A stretch of DNA of 35,782 bases, taken from assembly GCA_020831465.1 (NCBI GenBank), contig JAFIGI010000009.1:1-35782 (forward strand), in the 5' to 3' direction. Of this stretch, positions 33,194 to 35,782 are shown piece by piece; the first letter of the stretch is position 1; every line of letters starts with the position of its first letter. Under the pieces are notes generated by a model, which searched no databases, was not told where the DNA came from, and saw only the letters and a list, made by a program, of their open reading frames with translations. This DNA comes from Chlamydiales bacterium (GTDB lineage: Bacteria > Chlamydiota > Chlamydiia > Chlamydiales > JAAKFR01). The translations under genes and the position numbers were made by a program.

Positions 33194-33504
33194 CGGCCAT
33201 GCCTGTGTGGACGTTGCGGGCTGATATCTTGAGCATAGCAATCGGGACATTGGCAAGAATAGTGATGCTCTTTGACGACCTTATGGCACTCCACATAGAC
33301 CGGCTGCCTTTCAATATAAACAGGGTATCTTTGGATATAAACATATTGGGGAGGGGGAGGGCAGACGTAGACAGGAGGAGGAGGGGGCAAAAGAAAATCG
33401 ACAAGATTGAGTGAAAAACTAAAACGCGGCCCTCCAGCATGGGCAGCAGTAGGGACTAATAAAACAGCCGCAACGGTCAAAATAGCAAATATCTTAAGCT
33501 TCAT
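33190..33504 (-). CDS. Small secreted Tyr/Pro-rich, Cys-containing protein
   Basis: A 104-residue protein with a clear Sec signal peptide ending AAHAGG (about residues 1-23). The mature part has a run of six Pro, then repeated VYV/VYI units (PVYVCPPPPQYVYIQ, YPVYIERQPVYVE) and five Cys, three of them in CQCPDC, ending in a His/Arg-rich tail. It looks structural, perhaps cross-linked in the envelope by disulfides. GAGGT lies about 8 bases before the ATG and TATAAT at 33540-33535 could be its -10. No known family recognised. The stop overlaps the rtcB stop. Confidence 0.7.
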   Translation of the reverse strand: MKLKIFAILTVAAVLLVPTAAHAGGPRFSFSLNLVDFLLPPPPPVYVCPPPPQYVYIQRYPVYIERQPVYVECHKVVKEHHYSCQCPDCYAQDISPQRPHRHGR

Positions 33505-33595
33505 AAAATAACCTCATGGGGTTAAAAGAGGCAAATTATAAATCTGCTAAAAAAATAAAGCCACTAAAATATTAGGATTTTATAAAGCAATATAT

Positions 33596-35263
33596 TTAAT
33601 AATTCGGGAGAGTAGATTCGTTTCCCGGAAATTGGTGGACCCTTGGGCCTGCAGGATTTTCCTTATCGAGCGGATACCCCATCATGGTGTTGAGATGTTG
33701 AGTCTGCAGTTGGGGTTGAGGATATTCATAGTGAATGGAGGGGTCGTAGCCTTGAAAGGGTGCCGGTCCGTAAAAGCGGCGATAGCGCTGAACGTAATCG
33801 CGACGAGCTGTCGGGGTAGGTGGTGCTCTCGGAGTTTTCTGAGCTCTAAGGGTGTTCGAAATGATATTTTCTTCAGATCTCCGAAGGTAGTAGGGTGTAT
33901 GTCTCGGGGGATTGTTCGAGGATGATTTAGGAAGCGTAAAAGACTCGAATCCGTTTACTCCACTAGGCAATTCCTCTAATTCAGAGGCTTGTTTTTCCTG
34001 ATCCTCATATCGCGGAGGAAGCTTCACGCGGCCCGGAGAAAGCTTCATCTTTGATAAATCGGCATCAGGAGCGGGCTTTTGAGGACCCCTTCTCAACTTT
34101 TCCTCCCCTTTCGGCCTTAGGTAGGGAGGAATCGGAATCGTTGGATCGGCAAAGTCTTGAACCTGTTCAACTTGTTTTGGATCGCTGGATAGGATTGGTT
34201 CCTCTTTTCCTGAAACTTTAATTAGTGACTCAATTAATTCTTTGCATCCGATAACACCATTCGTAGTTACAATAGGGGGTGGAGTCGCATCTTTCATGAT
34301 TTTTAGGGCCATCTCTGTTGGCGGCGTGATCATCTCGGCCAACTCTTCGGTCACCCATGGTGGATTTGGATACCTCTCATGCGACCACCACCACCAGAGC
34401 CACCAGCTATCCTGAACAGGAAGGGACCACCAGGTCGACCAACTCCACCAAGGAGGGATCGCCCCCCAAGAAACCCATAAATCACGATGATAAAAGAAAT
34501 GAAAGCGGAAAAGAGTAGAGTAATTTGGCCAATGGGGAAAGAGCCTGACTAAAATGATCAAGGGATTTATCGATTCAGAAGGCTTATAAACGAGATCTTG
34601 ATCCTTTTGGGCGATTGAAATGGCTGCGAAGGCCACCCCCCTACTTTCAAGGGCCCAATCCCAAAAACCCGGCACTAGAAAATATCCTTTTTCGCGCCAA
34701 TGGTACTGTGCAGGAACATATTGTAACTTCCCAATCAAACTCCATCGGCCGGAGAGCCATCGATAGGCTTGAGAATCGCTCTGCCATTCCCAATATCCCG
34801 GAACCCAAAAATAGTGATCCTCCGGAGAAGGCGGTTTAGGCACGCTCTCATTGAGCGGATTGGGCGGCGGCTCGGGGATATAGACCATTTCGGAATCAGT
34901 TGTCTGACTCCAAAACCCTTTCAACCAAACCCAACCAAATTGGTAGTTTACCCAGCGACCCGAAATCCACTTGCATCCCGGAGGAGGCCTCCGCCAAACG
35001 CCGCTAATCCAGATATAATCACCAACATCACGCGACCAATGCCAGTAGCCCGGAATCCAAGTCAAACCATTGTTGATGTTTTGAGGTGAATCTTCAGTAA
35101 TTGGAGGAGGAGGTTTGTCAGGGACGGCTTGCAAAATTAAGTTCCCAAACTCCTGAGTTACAAATGCCTCGTGGACAGGCGACTCTTTAAGAACTTGAAT
35201 GTTATTGCCTTCGAGGCGTATAAAACTGAATACAAAAAGAAAAAACACGCCAGCCCAGCGCAT
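33596..35263 (-). CDS. YXWGXW-repeat-like, Trp-rich secreted protein
   Basis: A 555-residue exported protein with a signal peptide (about residues 1-19). Residues about 69-206 hold repeats of the type W(I/V)PGYWxW...W(I/L)SGxW (TWIPGYWHW, YIWISGVW, KWISGRW, YFWVPGYWEW, RWLSGRW, FLVPGFWDW), like the YXWGXW repeat proteins of Planctomycetes and related phyla. Residues 263-293 contain 13 Trp in 31. The C-terminal half is Pro-rich and low-complexity. Function unknown; an envelope or adhesion role is inference. ATG 35263 follows AGAGGG; GTG 35266 is directly before it. Next downstream is the small Tyr/Pro-rich secreted protein. Confidence 0.75.
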   Translation of the reverse strand: MRWAGVFFLFVFSFIRLEGNNIQVLKESPVHEAFVTQEFGNLILQAVPDKPPPPITEDSPQNINNGLTWIPGYWHWSRDVGDYIWISGVWRRPPPGCKWISGRWVNYQFGWVWLKGFWSQTTDSEMVYIPEPPPNPLNESVPKPPSPEDHYFWVPGYWEWQSDSQAYRWLSGRWSLIGKLQYVPAQYHWREKGYFLVPGFWDWALESRGVAFAAISIAQKDQDLVYKPSESINPLIILVRLFPHWPNYSTLFRFHFFYHRDLWVSWGAIPPWWSWSTWWSLPVQDSWWLWWWWSHERYPNPPWVTEELAEMITPPTEMALKIMKDATPPPIVTTNGVIGCKELIESLIKVSGKEEPILSSDPKQVEQVQDFADPTIPIPPYLRPKGEEKLRRGPQKPAPDADLSKMKLSPGRVKLPPRYEDQEKQASELEELPSGVNGFESFTLPKSSSNNPPRHTPYYLRRSEENIISNTLRAQKTPRAPPTPTARRDYVQRYRRFYGPAPFQGYDPSIHYEYPQPQLQTQHLNTMMGYPLDKENPAGPRVHQFPGNESTLPNY

Positions 35264-35358
35264 CACACCCTCTCATAATATTATCTATATTATTGAGGAG
35301 AAAAAAATATTTATCAAATTTCTTTTTTATCATTAAAATACAAATAGGAGATTTAAAA

Positions 35359-35664
35359 ATGAAAAAACTCTTAATTGCTCTAGTTTTATTAGCAAGTTCA
35401 CCCGCTTATGCAATCCTTTCACCTCTAAATCAAAGCATTGCGGAGTTGAGAAATATTGTAATGAACGATCAATTGAGCAAAAAACTCCCATCATCCGAAC
35501 AAATCTTGGGAGTCAAAGCAGTTGAGAATGGCTATCTAATACATACTCAAGATTATTCTATGTTCGTTGAAATCGTTTATAAGCCCCAACAAATGGTCGG
35601 ACCTGTCCGATTTGACCTGATTTTTCATGAACCTGTAAGGAATTATACCATTTCGGAAAAATAA
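35359..35664 (+). CDS. Small secreted hypothetical protein
   Basis: A 101-residue protein with a textbook signal peptide, MKKLLIALVLLASSPAYA, and a mature domain of about 83 residues with no Cys and no recognised motif. AGGAG (35346-35350) lies 8 bases before the ATG. The upstream in-frame extension to 35293 is not supported. It is divergent from the Trp-rich protein gene and followed by another gene after about 48 bases. Probably periplasmic. Confidence 0.7.
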   Translation: MKKLLIALVLLASSPAYAILSPLNQSIAELRNIVMNDQLSKKLPSSEQILGVKAVENGYLIHTQDYSMFVEIVYKPQQMVGPVRFDLIFHEPVRNYTISEK

Positions 35665-35712
35665 ATTTAAATTTATGATCCTTGTTTTTCCAAAAAAAAT
35701 AGGGATTCAAAA

Positions 35713-35782
35713 ATGGGCAAAAAACAAGATGAACTTTCAAAACTCAGAGGAGTAGACTTTTTCAAACTGGCCATCAAGGAGC
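35713..35782 (+). CDS. Start of a further gene, cut by the window end
   Basis: ATG 35713 with AGGGA about 8 bases upstream opens a frame to the window edge: MGKKQDELSKLRGVDFFKLA and three more residues. It is short, charged and without a signal peptide. Too little is visible to name it. Confidence 0.5.
   Translation, partial: MGKKQDELSKLRGVDFFKLAIKE

Noticed and set aside
1-35782. tRNA, rRNA, CRISPR array or complete insertion sequence
   Set aside because: No cloverleaf, rRNA core sequence or regularly spaced repeat was seen by eye; only the end of one transposase gene is present.

Overview
The window looks like chromosome from a member of the Chlamydiota outside the Chlamydiaceae (an amoeba- or environment-associated, Parachlamydiales-like chlamydia). 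This is inference. It rests on two short proteins with the paired hydrophobic segments of inclusion-membrane (Inc-like) proteins, a dsbA-like/dsbB pair like the one I recall in Chlamydia, dipeptide/oligopeptide-binding proteins without permeases nearby, Trp-rich YXWGXW-type envelope proteins, tight packing with many short gene overlaps, and several lineage-specific secreted proteins. No rRNA, tRNA or CRISPR array was seen. No gap between genes exceeds 300 bases.

Layout. 1-1146: the 3' end of an IS630-type transposase, then a hypothetical gene that the insertion probably cut. 1143-3567 (minus): an NAD-dependent epimerase followed by a VKOR/SPW membrane protein. 3682-8259 (plus): DUF4383-like membrane protein, transketolase, a secreted protein whose start lies in a long hairpin, a GGQ release-factor-like ribosome-rescue protein, then a thioredoxin-fold DsbA-like protein and DsbB behind a near-consensus promoter. 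8414-11976: glucose 1-dehydrogenase, adenylate kinase with an apparent signal peptide, a membrane-anchored methyltransferase (minus), a small YvlD-like membrane protein and an RluA-type pseudouridine synthase.

12052-14480 is the most exciting part: a 42-residue ORF with a strong ribosome binding site, a protein matching the alpha-ketoglutarate/HExxH peptide beta-hydroxylase family, and an overlapping MFS transporter. Together they read as a compact RiPP (modified peptide) system: precursor, tailoring enzyme, exporter.

15337-23021 (minus) is a trehalose operon, treS-maltokinase fusion, treY and treZ, covering both the maltose and glycogen routes. The kinase half of the fusion has Asn at both key Asp positions and is probably a pseudokinase. 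Divergent from it are two related oligopeptide-binding proteins: one a 1146-residue cytosolic-looking fusion with a large helical N-terminal part, the other an ordinary lipoprotein.

28119-31785 holds a secreted hypothetical protein, a phosphoribosyltransferase, two Inc-like membrane proteins (minus) and an alpha/beta hydrolase (minus). 30982-33193 is an RNA-repair operon: a 2'-5' RNA ligase/cyclic phosphodiesterase domain fused to archease, overlapping rtcB. The window ends with two envelope-like secreted proteins (minus), a small secreted protein and the start of a further gene.

Central-metabolism genes (transketolase, glucose dehydrogenase, trehalose synthesis) fit an organism with a fuller sugar metabolism than Chlamydiaceae.
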